A DNA stretch of 64,000 nucleotides, from NCBI RefSeq assembly GCF_000002875.2, contig NC_009400.2, forward strand, positions 151,121-215,120. Reading direction: 5' to 3'. Both the position numbers and the translations under genes were made by a program. The notes under the pieces are model-generated. The model made no database searches, was not told the origin of the DNA, and was given only the letters and a program-made list of their open reading frames with translations. This document shows, piece after piece, positions 42,719 to 52,899 of this stretch; the first letter of the stretch is position 1; each line of letters starts with the position of its first letter. This stretch comes from Leishmania infantum JPCM5 (lineage: Eukaryota > Euglenozoa > Kinetoplastea > Trypanosomatida > Trypanosomatidae).

Positions 42719-44482
42719 GATTGCTGTGAGTGGGGCGCGTGCGTGTAAGAAGAGGCTGGAAGCACGACAGCGGCTCAAATCGTAAAACAGCACCACCACC
42801 ACCACCACCACAAGGTCTCCCGCAGAAACGAAGATGAGGGGGCTGCAAGTAATGGCCGCGTGCGTCTGTCTCTCTCCCTCTCTCTGTAATGTATGCTTAC
42901 TCTGTGTGCGTGCGTGCGCGAAGGCTTTGGGCGTCGAACTCCCACTCCAGCACCGCGTAGCGCTCCGTGATATGCCGCGGTGACAAGAAAGAAAAAAACG
43001 ACCGAAGAGACCGGCACGGTAAGAGATGCGCAGAAGATGTGCAAGCGCCGTCGGAGTTGGTGGTGATCGCCGGAGATGGGAAGAGTTGTGAAGCGGTGGT
43101 GTGGAGCACAGCGACAATGAAAGGGGCTTGCTGGTGTGCTGAGACGAAACGGAGAGAGAAGGGCGTGCGTAGCTGGGAAGGACTGAGAGAGAGGGGGTGC
43201 AGGGTTAAGGTCACGAGCGCACACGTGCGCGCCACGCCAAGCTAAAAAGCAAAGAGAGTGACACGCGGCTACGGCTGCGGCTACCACGTTTATGCGTGTG
43301 TGTCGCCAGTGCAGGAAGCGTTCGTGTTTCTGAGCGCAGCTGATGCCTTCCGTTTCGTCCATGCAAGAAAAGGAGAAAACATGTATGAGAGAGGGAGGCA
43401 GAAGACGCTTGCACGCACGCGCACACACGTGAGTCGTGCCCCGCTCCGCAGCGTACGTGGATCGCATGCTCGCCTGCACCGCATCCCGCCTTTTCGTTTA
43501 CGTTTACCGCCTCTTCGGCGCTGATCGACTTTTTCTCGCGCTTGCTTATCAGGGCGAGTTCGTCTGTCTGCCGTGCACCAGGCGAGGCCAAACACCACAC
43601 CCTACACCGCCACCTCTGACACACACACGCACCTCCGGCCCCTCCTGCCACGGGCGCCCGTCGTCTGGTGCGAAGCAGCCGTAGACGCACACGGTACAGC
43701 AGTGCGCCGACTCGGTCGTCGGGGAGCACGGCCCCCGCCTCAAGCTCTACCCACCAACAGCCGCTTCGCATGCCGCCGCGACGCCACGCAGGCCAGGACC
43801 TGACCGCCGACATCTGTAGCGATACGTCGCTCTGACCTCGCCACGTCGCAGGTGCCTGAGCCTGTCACCGCCGGAGGTGGTGCGGCGTTCGGCAGGGACG
43901 GGGGAGATCCCCTGGCGTCTTGGCACACGGAGCGGGGCTGGGGTGGGGGGGTGCGCTACTCACATGAAGCATCAAAAGAAGATCACACACACACACACGC
44001 ACACAAGCACCCGCCGAATGAGATGCCGGCTCTTGATAATCAAAGCAAGAGCCGGATATGCGGCGAAGCCCAAAACATCCGAGCGCAAGACCGATCCCCA
44101 CTTCGCTCGCCCTCTCCCACATCCGAAGCAGTGCCGCTGCTTCGGTATCGTTGTTCGTCGATGCGGTCGCTGGTGCTGCGAGATGCCCTACCTCGCTCCA
44201 CGCATCCCGTTCACGCGCGTCTGTATCGAGCGCATGAGCTGGAAGCTGAAATGGGCTGTGCAAGCAAGCAGCAAAGGCGGCACACAGGGAGAAGGAGCAT
44301 GAAAGGAGGAGGGGGGACACCACGGCAGATGGAGTGCCCGCGTCGCACATGTGCACGCCACCGGAGCTTGTGGTGTCTACCTCCGCCCTCCCGCCGCCGC
44401 TCGCGTGTACGCATGTGAAAGGGTCGCACTGCTGTTTTTCAGTGCTTCCTGTTGCTCTCCTTTAGCTCGTGCTCTCGGCCGT
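42719..44482. other. intergenic with SIDER-like copy D
   Basis: Besides the repeat at about 43556-44004 it holds a GGT trinucleotide-like run just upstream of the 328-residue gene (42787-42812) and GA-rich sequence. The part from 44482 downward should be the DHODH 3'UTR. Confidence 0.5.
43556..44004 (+). repeat. SIDER-like interspersed repeat, copy D (inverted-repeat arm 1)
   Basis: The element runs from GTCTGTCTGCCGTGCACCAG through the shared body to a tail GATCACACACACACACAC. It is nearly identical to the reverse complement of copy E (57522-57972), including the outer segment CTACTCACATGAAGCATCAA, which copies A-C lack. It starts about 480 nt after the DHODH stop on the transcribed strand, so it probably lies in that 3'UTR. 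Confidence 0.85.
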
Positions 44483-45424
44483 TCAATCCAGTGTCCTGAC
44501 CTTGCCGCGAAACTCGTCCAGCGTCTGGTAGCCCTTCTTCGCCATCACATCCAGCAGCTCCGACGTGAGTCGCTCGAAGATGGCGGGTCCCTCCTCGTGC
44601 AGCGCCGTGCCGACCTGCACCATGGAGGCACCAGCGAGCACGTGCAGGAAGGCGTCCTCACCGGTGTACACGCCACCGCAGCCAAAGATGAGCTTGCCGG
44701 GGCAACGGCGGTAGAACGCGTTGACGTTCGCCAGCGCCGTGGGGAGGACGTAGCGACCACCGAGGCCGCCGAAGCCCTGCTTCGGCTTGATCACCACGGA
44801 CTCCGTCTCCGCGTCGATCACGAGGCCGTTACCGATGCTGTTGATGCAGGTAATGAACTGCACCTGCGGGAACTCGTTGAGGATCTCGGCGGCGGCATCA
44901 AAGTGGGCAAAGTCGAAGTACGGCGGCATCTTCACACCAAACGAGTGCGGGTACACCTCCGAGACCGCCGTCAAGCACTGCCGCATCGCGTCGAAGTCGT
45001 AGGCCACCTGCGGCTTGCCGGGAACGTTGGGGCAGGACAAATTCAGTTCCAGGATGACGCCCTTCTCTGTCGCGACAGCGGCAAGGCGCTTGCACATCTC
45101 AACATTCTCCCTCACTGACAAGCCGGACATGGACAGAAAGAGCGGCTTCCTGCCGTAGTCGTGCTGCTCCGCGGCGTAGGCCAGATAGAAGTCGAACCCG
45201 TTGTTTGGCAGGCCCATCGAGTTGATGCTGCCAAGCGGTAGGGCCCGGTAGCGCGGAGTCGGATTGCCCTCGCGGAGAGCGGGGGTGCAACTCTTCGAGA
45301 CTAGAGAGCCACTCGCCGACTCGGTCATGGCCACCAGGTCTTCCGTCGTGCTGCACATCACGCCAGCCGCGTTCATGAACGGGTTAGCAAACGTGTTGTT
45401 GAGAAGGTCCACCTGAAGGCTCAT
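44483..45424 (-). CDS. DHODH: dihydroorotate dehydrogenase (class 1A, fumarate type)
   Basis: The gene encodes 313 residues from the ATG at 45424, step 4 of UMP synthesis (dihydroorotate to orotate, with FMN). The protein is the soluble class 1A form, which in trypanosomatids passes electrons to fumarate. It starts directly with SLQVDLLNNTFANPFMNAAG, so there is no mitochondrial presequence or membrane helix. Visible residues: Lys44 in SLVSKSCTPALREGNP, the NSMGLPN substrate loop (68-74), catalytic-base Cys131 in LNLSCPNVPGKPQ, and the FMN phosphate region IFGCGGVYTGEDA. The longer open frame upstream has no homology. Its neighbour on the left carries the SIDER-like copy D, and the ATCase gene lies to the right. 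Confidence 0.96.
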   Translation of the reverse strand: MSLQVDLLNNTFANPFMNAAGVMCSTTEDLVAMTESASGSLVSKSCTPALREGNPTPRYRALPLGSINSMGLPNNGFDFYLAYAAEQHDYGRKPLFLSMSGLSVRENVEMCKRLAAVATEKGVILELNLSCPNVPGKPQVAYDFDAMRQCLTAVSEVYPHSFGVKMPPYFDFAHFDAAAEILNEFPQVQFITCINSIGNGLVIDAETESVVIKPKQGFGGLGGRYVLPTALANVNAFYRRCPGKLIFGCGGVYTGEDAFLHVLAGASMVQVGTALHEEGPAIFERLTSELLDVMAKKGYQTLDEFRGKVRTLD

Positions 45425-46802
45425 GGTTGCAGCAGCGGGCAGGGCAGGAGTGTCGCAGCAAAGGAAGAGTGGGTTGCAACACGCAGCAGGTGCGTGTGGA
45501 TGTTCGTCGCACTGGCCGCGCACGTTGAAGGAGAAGTGTGTGCGCGTGTGTGTGATGATGGCTGATCGACCTCGACCTCTTGGTATGGCAAAGCCTTGCG
45601 AGGGGTGATGGAGTGGTCGATGATAGGTTTGGGCGGCAGCAGTGGTGGAGCGAGGAGAAGAGATGCACGTGGCAGTCCAGGGGAAAATGGAGGAGGTCGG
45701 AGAGTGCATTGAAGAATCATGCGCCGTAGTGGCTATCACTGATAGTCTGCTCGACTCGTCGTGATGATGGACAGCGTAGCAGCATAAAGACACCTTTAGT
45801 GGGCGACTGGGCTGGCGGAGGAACGACGGAAAAGCACAGGGTTGTCCTCGACATCTGCCTTCACGCTTTCTAGGCTGATATCGCCGAGCCGCTGCACAAG
45901 CCCTTTCATTCTGTGGCAACAACAACACCAGGAGAGCCCGACGGACGCGCGTCAGCTCAGCAGATCGTGCTCGACTACGCGTGCCCACATGCGTGCGTGT
46001 TCGCGCTGCGGCAATGCCAACTCGACCATCACAACGATAACGTGGTGACAACACGAGCCGGCTGCATCGGTGATCGGTGCCAGAAGAGAGAGAGATCGAT
46101 GGAGTTGCAAGCCGGCATGCGCGCGGGCATTGATATCGCTCCGTTGCGCTCGCTCGCTCTCTGACTTGTTCCTTCTTATGATGTTATGGTCGCTGTGTGA
46201 GCTGCGATTTACTTTGAGTGAGAGAGGATAGATCTGTGTGTGTGTGCGTGCGTGCCTGCCAATGTCCTGTGGAGGGGTGCGACCCCCTCTCGTGTGCAAC
46301 GATGTCTGTCGCATCACCGAACACGCACGGGAACAGCGAGACACACAGCAGCGCTGTGTTGCGCACGTCGATAGGGGAAATTTCTCTGTCTCTCTCCTAT
46401 GCCGCCATGTTTGTGGGGGTGTCTGTGTGTGTGTGTGTGTGGGGGGGGGGGGGACAAGCATCAGCATCACCGTCACCATCACCACACGTTCAGGAGGAGG
46501 GGGCAGCTTCAATGTCAAGAGGACGAAGCCCATAGACAAAACCGCGGTGCTGAAAGACGCCATCAACTTGGCTTCTGCCCCAGCCTGTGAAGCCCATCTC
46601 TCTGTTTTCCTCTTTTGGTGGGTGGCACCATGGTTCCCTGCGGCTTGCGCGTGCGAGTGTGTGGAGGAGGGGGGTCACTGCTAATCGATGTATGAGGTCC
46701 ATGTTGGGCAGCAGTCTATCTACATGAACTCCAGCGCTTCGAATAGCAGCTGCCCCCCCCCCCGAGAGAGATGGTGGGTACGCCGCCCTCCCCTCTGGCA
46801 GC
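45425..46802. other. intergenic, no gene seen
   Basis: A G homopolymer follows a GT run at 46420-46453, and a C run lies near 46752-46762. No coding signal was seen. It holds the ATCase 3'UTR and the DHODH 5'UTR; a possible DHODH acceptor AG lies at 45513-45512 (GGCCAG). Confidence 0.5.
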
Positions 46803-47786
46803 TCAAGAAAGCACGCTGAAGAGGATAGCCATGCGCATGAAGAGGCCGTAGCGCATCTGTCGGAAATACGCCGCACGCGGGTCGTCGTCGATGTCGGCGC
46901 TGAGCTCATCCACGCGGGGTAGCGGGTGCATGACAATCATCTTCGCCTTCGCGTGTGCCAGGCGAGCCTTGTCGATCAGCAGGCTAGCCTTAGAAGCCTC
47001 AAAGGCGGTCATGGCGTCGGCGTCACCGGCAGCGGAGGCAATAAAGCGCTCCTTCTGCAGGCGCGTCGCGTAGAGCACGTCGCAGTCGGCCACAATCTCG
47101 GGGGTGAGGCCACACGCCTGCTGAATCGCGATCCCGCGCTTCAGCACGTCCGACGCGACATGCTCCAGCACCTCCGCCGGCATCTCCAGCCCCGCGGGGG
47201 CGATGAGGTACACCCTCCTCAGCGCGAAGTTGTGCGTTAGCAGCTTCAGCAGCGAATGCACCGTGCGGCCCTTCTTGAGGTCCCCGATCAACGCGATCGC
47301 AATGCCGTCCACGGCGCCGAGCTCGGCGTGAATCGTGAGGATGTCGAGCAACGCCTGAGTCGGGTGCTCACCGGCGCCGTTGCCGGCGTTCATGATCGGG
47401 TGCGTCGCCACACTCATTGCCTGCTCCAACGCCTCCTCCTTAGCGTGGCGGAGCACGAGCACGTCGCTGTACGAGTCCAGCGTGCGAATGGTGTCCTGCA
47501 GCGTTTCGCCCTTGTTCACAGACGACGTCTCCACCTTGAAGTTCACAACGCTGCCCCCCAGCCGCATCATGGCCGCGCAAAAACTCGTCAGCGTGCGAGA
47601 GCTGTCCTCGAAGAACAGCGGCGTCATGACGCGACCGTGCAGGGTGTCGATCGTTTTTCCTGCCTCGATGTGTGTCTTCATATCGAGTGCGAGCTGGATG
47701 AGGGCGTCGATGTCAGCGCGCGAGAACTGTGTAGCGGAGGCCACACTCTGGCCCTTGAGGGAGGCAACCGGGTTGAAGGTGGGCAT
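46803..47786 (-). CDS. ACT: aspartate carbamoyltransferase
   Basis: The gene encodes 327 residues from the ATG at 47786 and catalyses step 2 of UMP synthesis (carbamoyl phosphate plus aspartate to carbamoyl aspartate). It is a free-standing catalytic chain, as usual in trypanosomatids, not fused to CPS and DHO as in animals. The carbamoyl-phosphate loop reads FFEDSSRTLTSF (Ser63, Arg64, Thr65), with Asp-Ser in place of the usual Pro-Ser before SRT. GAGEHPTQALLD (HPTQ 141-144) and MHPLPRVDEL are intact. The latter is the aspartate-side loop. The frame extends upstream of the ATG without homology. Confidence 0.96.
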   Translation of the reverse strand: MPTFNPVASLKGQSVASATQFSRADIDALIQLALDMKTHIEAGKTIDTLHGRVMTPLFFEDSSRTLTSFCAAMMRLGGSVVNFKVETSSVNKGETLQDTIRTLDSYSDVLVLRHAKEEALEQAMSVATHPIMNAGNGAGEHPTQALLDILTIHAELGAVDGIAIALIGDLKKGRTVHSLLKLLTHNFALRRVYLIAPAGLEMPAEVLEHVASDVLKRGIAIQQACGLTPEIVADCDVLYATRLQKERFIASAAGDADAMTAFEASKASLLIDKARLAHAKAKMIVMHPLPRVDELSADIDDDPRAAYFRQMRYGLFMRMAILFSVLS

Positions 47787-50700
47787 GATCGTGTCTACGT
47801 GAGAAGAAACAAGACGGCGTTCTGCGTCCGTCTCGCTACACGGTCGCTGGATGATGAGTGCGTATGTGTAGAGATGTGTGCATACACGGTGTGTGCTCTC
47901 GCTGGGCTGCGGTTGTGGTTCGCGCTGAAGCAGAGGAGACTTGCGGGCCAGAGGACAGAGAGGGAGAGAAGAGGCATGGAGGCGCTCCGTGTGCATGCGC
48001 AGTGGCGATTTCGTGCATGAGTCGTCAGAGAGGAGAGGAGGGGAGCCGATGAAGCACCAGCCGAGCAAAAACAGGTTGCGCAGCGCCACGAACAGCCTGC
48101 ACAGCAGCGACACGAGCGCACACCGCCAAACTTCCCTGCAATGATGATGTACGCGCCGAGGAGCGGTGACACGTTGACGTTCGACACCAGCTTCGATGCA
48201 ACGATGGACACGGCGATGAAGCCGGTGAACCGGAACGTGGGTGTCCGCACCACACAGCCACTAGCAGGCGGTGGAAGCTGTACTCACTCCGGTTCAGCGC
48301 ACCGACTACGCCCTTCTTGCACATCACCCTCGTCCCCATGCTGAAAACACCCAGGAAGACCAGCAGCAAGGGCAGAAGTGCTTCCATGACCGCCAGCCCC
48401 CGCGCACGGCCAGAGATGTGTCGATCATGCCCTTGGTTGCACGGGTTCCTCTCGCCAGCACAGAGCACCACGAGTGCAGCCATGAAGCGCCTCCCCGCCC
48501 TCACCCCTCCCAGCGTGTTTGCCACCCGGAGCACGGTGATCATCTTTCCCCTGGGCAACGGGTTCGCTTTCTCGTGCACGTGCCGCGGGCACGCTACCGC
48601 CACAAGGCCAACGGAGCAGTCCAAGCGCAAAACGATCCGATAGCAGCATCTTGAAGGAGTCCCACAAATTTGGCCGCGTGGCCCATGATGCACGCAGCAC
48701 AGTGCAGTAGATCCCACTCAGGGGAAAAGTCAGTCACGTCACCACCCCCCGGTCACGATCGGGTCGCCATGACAGCGCGCCGACCATCCTGCCCGCGATC
48801 TTCGAGCCAGCGAAGATGCCAAGCGGCGAGGTGGAATGGCCGTACGGGTTCTGGCACTCCACGGCGCCGCAGGGCCACAAGTGTCGCGCATCCAGCAAGC
48901 GGCACTGCCTCGCACGCCGTCCGCGCCGTGTACACCCCACAGTTTGGCCCCGGGGTAGTGTACAACTGCGAGTAGAGCGGTGTCGAAGTGGTGACCTGAC
49001 TTGAGGGACGCCACCCGATCATTGAAGCCACGTTCACCTTGCGATTCTCGCGATTAGCGAACGCCAGCAGAGACGCCTGTGACAGCTTGGACGGGATCGG
49101 CGTAGACACCTGTGCGTTCAGCAAGAGCTTGTCCTCGCGTAGAAGCGTTACCTGCTTCTGCAGACCCCGAAGCACCGTCGCTGCGGCGGCAGACGTGCCC
49201 ATCGGGCTTGCATTCGGGGTGACTCCGCAGGCCGTCATTATGCCGCAGAGATGGGGGTGCCGGTAGCGCGTGGCAACAGTTGCTTTCACGCCACATGTGG
49301 GGCAGTGATGCTCAAGATAGAGGCCGACTGGGCGCTGCCCCGTGGTGCTGCCCGCTGCGGAGAGCGGGGGACGCACAGCCGCTGTTCTGAGCAGTCCGCA
49401 ATTCTGGGCGGCCGCTCCCAGGCGCCCTATGCACGGCTCATCCTGACGTCCGCGCAGCGTTGCCTCATAGACCTTCGAGGTGAAGGTCGGTCGAGACGGT
49501 GATCGTCGCTGCTCGTCGCTGCCGCACCACGGGGGAGGCCTGTGACAGGCACGCGACGACGGAGCACGCGGAAAGGAAGAGAAGGAAGGGGGATGGAGAG
49601 CGACGGAGAGGCAGCGGTGGCAGCGAACAAGTGAGTGAAGAACTGATGTGGTCCTAGCCTGCGCGAGATAGAAGGTGAACATCGTGTACGCAGGCGTGTG
49701 CGCGGGCGTGGGTGTGTGTCGCTGAGCAGGACGCAAGCACTCCCCGAGCGGGCGGAGGAGGGACATTGTCACATCGAGAGACCTGAGAATGAGGGCATGA
49801 GGAGCGATAGCAGGACAGGCGAGGGAGAGCTTACCGAAAAACGCGCTACACGAACGACTGGTGTTTGGGGGAAAAGCAGAAAGAGGAAGGCACAAGCCCA
49901 CGCTCTGTGTGTATGCACCGGAGCGTGTGCCGGTGTGCGCGTAAGAGGAGGGTGTGCAATATAGAGAGAGAAAGCAGCAGCAATGCAGGCTAAAGTGGTG
50001 AGCTCAGCCCAAACAGGGGCGTCTGAGCAGCGCGTCACGTCGATAGCGTGAGAGCAGAGAGGCGAGAAAGAACTTCCGTGTGGGAGGGGGAGGGTTCGGG
50101 AGTAGGCGAGTACATGCACAGCCACACCAGCACGCAGACACACACATAGGGACTGACAGCTGCAGCACCGGCTGTCAGTCTTCCCTCTTTCACCACCCAA
50201 CTACCCCTCCTCTTTCACAGCCAGTGTTGCCGCACTGTAACGGAGACCCTTCGCTCCCATCGCCCCTTCGCTAAAAGGATTCATCGCCACCGCTGTGCTA
50301 CCTGGGTCGCTTTTATGTCTCGCACTCTCGAGCGCATCTCGTGTACACGAGCACGCTTGCGCGCATGGCACACATGCACGCTACACGTACACTTCAACGG
50401 TTGCTTTACGTCGTCCTTTATGAGATAGAAAAAAAAAAAACGGGCGCGCCCCCTCCGCACTCGCCTCCTTTGCGCTGCGCACGCACACGCGCACAGAGAG
50501 AGAGAGAGAGCGGGAGGGAGACACGGAGGAGCACAGAGAATACTAATAAAACAAGAGCGAGTGCGGGCGTGTGAAGTGCAGTTGTTTTCGGGTGTATACA
50601 CAACTATGCGTGTGTGCCGTGCGGTTGCGAGATGGCTTCCATTACATCATTGACTATGCGCGCACCTATGCACAGACGGGGACGCATACGGCCCGCCCAT

Positions 50701-50906
50701 CATCATGGGTGCGCGAGCGCGCGCTTCGCCCTCGTCCGTTTTCAGACACACACACACACTAGACACACCGTCTCGTTTCGTCGTACGCGTCCTTTGAGCC
50801 GGTCGCGTACCCACCACTGACATGCTCGCACCCGCTTTCCCCTTCGCAGCTCCTCGCGTGTGCGTGTGTACAGGGGGGGGGGGTAGTGCGTTACTTATAG
50901 GTGTGT
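47787..50906. other. intergenic with a worn-out coding-like region
   Basis: The 3.1 kb between ATCase and UMP synthase contains a non-repetitive, GC-rich stretch (about 48030-49400) described separately as a possible relic. The rest is GA-rich or microsatellite, including a G run at 50871-50882 just past the UMP synthase stop on the transcribed strand. Confidence 0.5.
48130..49130 (-). pseudogene. possible relic of a membrane-transporter gene (unidentified)
   Basis: On the minus strand this stretch lacks the low-complexity look of true intergenic DNA and has hydrophobic segments scattered across frames. GLAVMEALLPLLLVFLGVF (about 48340-48395) is one. FRFTGFIAVSIVASKLVSNV then SPLLGAYIIIAGKFGG (about 48130-48235), in a different frame, is another. 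A 382-codon frame covers the upstream part (48753-49901) but has no motif I can name. The last segment loosely resembles late helices of major-facilitator transporters. I see no intact gene. The identity is a guess; the claim of decay rests only on hydrophobic segments split between frames. Confidence 0.35.
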
Positions 50907-52280
50907 TTATAGCTTGCTCTGCTTCCACTGACCGAGGAAGGCGCGCACATCCGCCTCCTGCTGGGAAGTGATGGCGTTGCTCTTACGCCAGAGCGGCAGC
51001 AGCTGGTGGAGCCCCACCACGGCCTCAAAGTCGTAGCCGAGCTTGTTCAAGAAGGCCTTGGCACCCATATCGCGGTCCACCAGCACCACTATCGACACCA
51101 CCTCAAGCCCAGCAGATCTAAGCTTCTCAATCGCCTCGACCTTGGTCTCACCAGTGGACACGAGGTCGTCGATGATGACAACGCGGTCGCCCTTCTTGTA
51201 CTCGCCCTCGATGGCCGCCTTTGTGCCGTAGATCTTCGCCTCCCGGCGGGGGTAGATGAGCGGGACGTTCATCTCGTTGGAGATGGCGCTAGCGATGGGT
51301 AGCGCGGCGTACGGCAGGCCGGCGATACGGTCGAACTTGTAATGGCGCAGCACCTTCGCGTATTCGCGAGCCACGAGCCGCATGATGGCCGGGTACGTGA
51401 CAAGGCGGCGCAGGTCAATGTAGATCGGCGAGGACTTGCCTGACTTGAGCGTGAAGTTGCCGAAGCGCACGCAATGTGAGTCCACCAGTGCCTTCGCCAG
51501 CTCGACGGAGGCGCCTTTGGCGAAGCGGATCGCGTTGATCTCCTCGCACAGCTCCTTCGCGGCGGCGCGTGGGTCGGCTGCGCGGGCGAGGCCGCGCGAC
51601 ACGTTGATGAGCATGCCGCTGCCATCGGCGCGGAGACCCGCATCAAGGCTCGCCTTGAGGCTGCCGCCCTGGGCGCCGATGCCCGGCACCAGGAACCACA
51701 GCGTTGGCGCACGCGCGCGCACGCGAGCCAGCGCGACTGGGTCCGTTGCCCCGACGACCAGGCCGACGTTGCCGTTCACGTTCCACGGGCCCTCGGCGCG
51801 CTCGGCAACGGCCTCGTACAGGTACCTGTCACCTACGCGCAGGCACTGCAAATCGTTGCTGCCCTTGTTCGACGTCTTGCAAAGTACAAACACAGCCTTG
51901 TCGGGGTAGCGCATGAACGGCTGAAGGCTGTCAGAGCCCATGTACGGCGAGGCAGTGATGGCGTGCGCGTTCAGGTGCTTGAAGGCGGAGGTGGCGTACG
52001 CGTCGGCGGTGTCAGCGATGTCACCGCGCTTCGCATCCAGCACCACGGGGATGCCAGCGGGAACGGCACGAATCACTTCCGACAGCGCTGCCCAGCCCTC
52101 GGCGCCGAAAAACTCGAAGAAGGCCGCGTTCGGCTTGTAGGCAGCGGCGTACTCGTGCGTCTGCTCAATCAAGCGCTTGCACTCCTCCACCGCCGCAGCT
52201 GCCGTCTTGGCGCGGGGGTCGAGGCCGACGCAGAGCAGCGAGCGCTTGGCGCGCTCGTTGAGGAGATCAAAGAAAGACAT
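50907..52280 (-). CDS. UMPS: UMP synthase: OMP decarboxylase-orotate phosphoribosyltransferase fusion
   Basis: The gene encodes 457 residues from the ATG at 52280 and catalyses steps 5 and 6 of UMP synthesis. The domain order is reversed relative to animals: OMP decarboxylase first, then OPRT. The decarboxylase catalytic tetrad motif DAKRGDIAD is at residues 82-90. The OPRT PRPP-binding motif VVIIDDLVSTGET is at 367-379, and the conserved YIDLRR segment starts the OPRT domain. The C-terminus is SKL, a canonical PTS1, so the protein should be in glycosomes, as reported for Leishmania. The earlier enzymes here have no such signal (DHODH ends TLD, ATCase VLS). This suggests the orotate-to-UMP steps run in a different compartment. 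Confidence 0.97.
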   Translation of the reverse strand: MSFFDLLNERAKRSLLCVGLDPRAKTAAAAVEECKRLIEQTHEYAAAYKPNAAFFEFFGAEGWAALSEVIRAVPAGIPVVLDAKRGDIADTADAYATSAFKHLNAHAITASPYMGSDSLQPFMRYPDKAVFVLCKTSNKGSNDLQCLRVGDRYLYEAVAERAEGPWNVNGNVGLVVGATDPVALARVRARAPTLWFLVPGIGAQGGSLKASLDAGLRADGSGMLINVSRGLARAADPRAAAKELCEEINAIRFAKGASVELAKALVDSHCVRFGNFTLKSGKSSPIYIDLRRLVTYPAIMRLVAREYAKVLRHYKFDRIAGLPYAALPIASAISNEMNVPLIYPRREAKIYGTKAAIEGEYKKGDRVVIIDDLVSTGETKVEAIEKLRSAGLEVVSIVVLVDRDMGAKAFLNKLGYDFEAVVGLHQLLPLWRKSNAITSQQEADVRAFLGQWKQSKL

Positions 52281-52899
52281 ACGATAAGACGAAGATGTGT
52301 TGGTGTCCGTGTGTGGGAGCGAGAGGAAGACAGTAGGTTCCTGCGTGCGTGAGACGGCGCAGAGGAGGAGAAGAAGGAGCAAGGCGGAGGAGTGGAGGAT
52401 ACTTTCGGTGCCTTTTATTTCGCAGAAGGTGCGGCGGGCAGAAAACACGCGTCTGCGTGAGCCGGGAAGCCGCCACAATATCCAGCGCTCTAGACACTTA
52501 CGCGTGCATCACTATGCGCGTACGAGAAAGTGGAGAAGGGAGTGGCAAGAGAAGTGCGCGACGGCGAGGGACGACGCAGGTGCTCTGAAGAATGCACAAG
52601 ACGATCGCAGGGTCCCACTCATCAAACTCATCTCTTGCGGCCTAGCGTGGCACACACACACAGACACACACAACGCGGACGTAGGGATGCTTGTTGCTGT
52701 GCAATGGTCAATCATGTAGGTACTTGTTCGCGCATGCTATTCCTTGCGTTTTGGGGTTCATGCCGTGAAGCTGATGGCATCGCCTCTCGTCTCGCTGCAC
52801 CCTTCCACTATCTCCTTCGACACACCCCATACAGTCACGCACGTGGCGCACACGTGTGTGCGTGTGCACGGCGTAAAAGATAGAGGGGGTGGAGAGAGC
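52281..52899. other. intergenic, short
   Basis: This 0.6-kb stretch holds the UMP synthase 5'UTR and the 3'UTR of the kinase-like gene, with a CA run near 52651-52668. Nothing else is seen. Confidence 0.5.
52341..52400 (-). promoter_or_regulatory. predicted trans-splice acceptor of UMP synthase
   Basis: On the transcribed strand a long C/T tract with few purines (52400-52361) is followed by CACGCAG, with the AG at 52342-52341. This predicts a 60-nt 5'UTR. It is among the clearest tracts in the window. Confidence 0.5.

Noticed and set aside
48753..49901. 382-codon minus-strand frame as an intact gene
   Set aside because: No motif appears along its length, composition changes midway, and the hydrophobic parts downstream are in other frames. 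A relic or chance frame is more likely.
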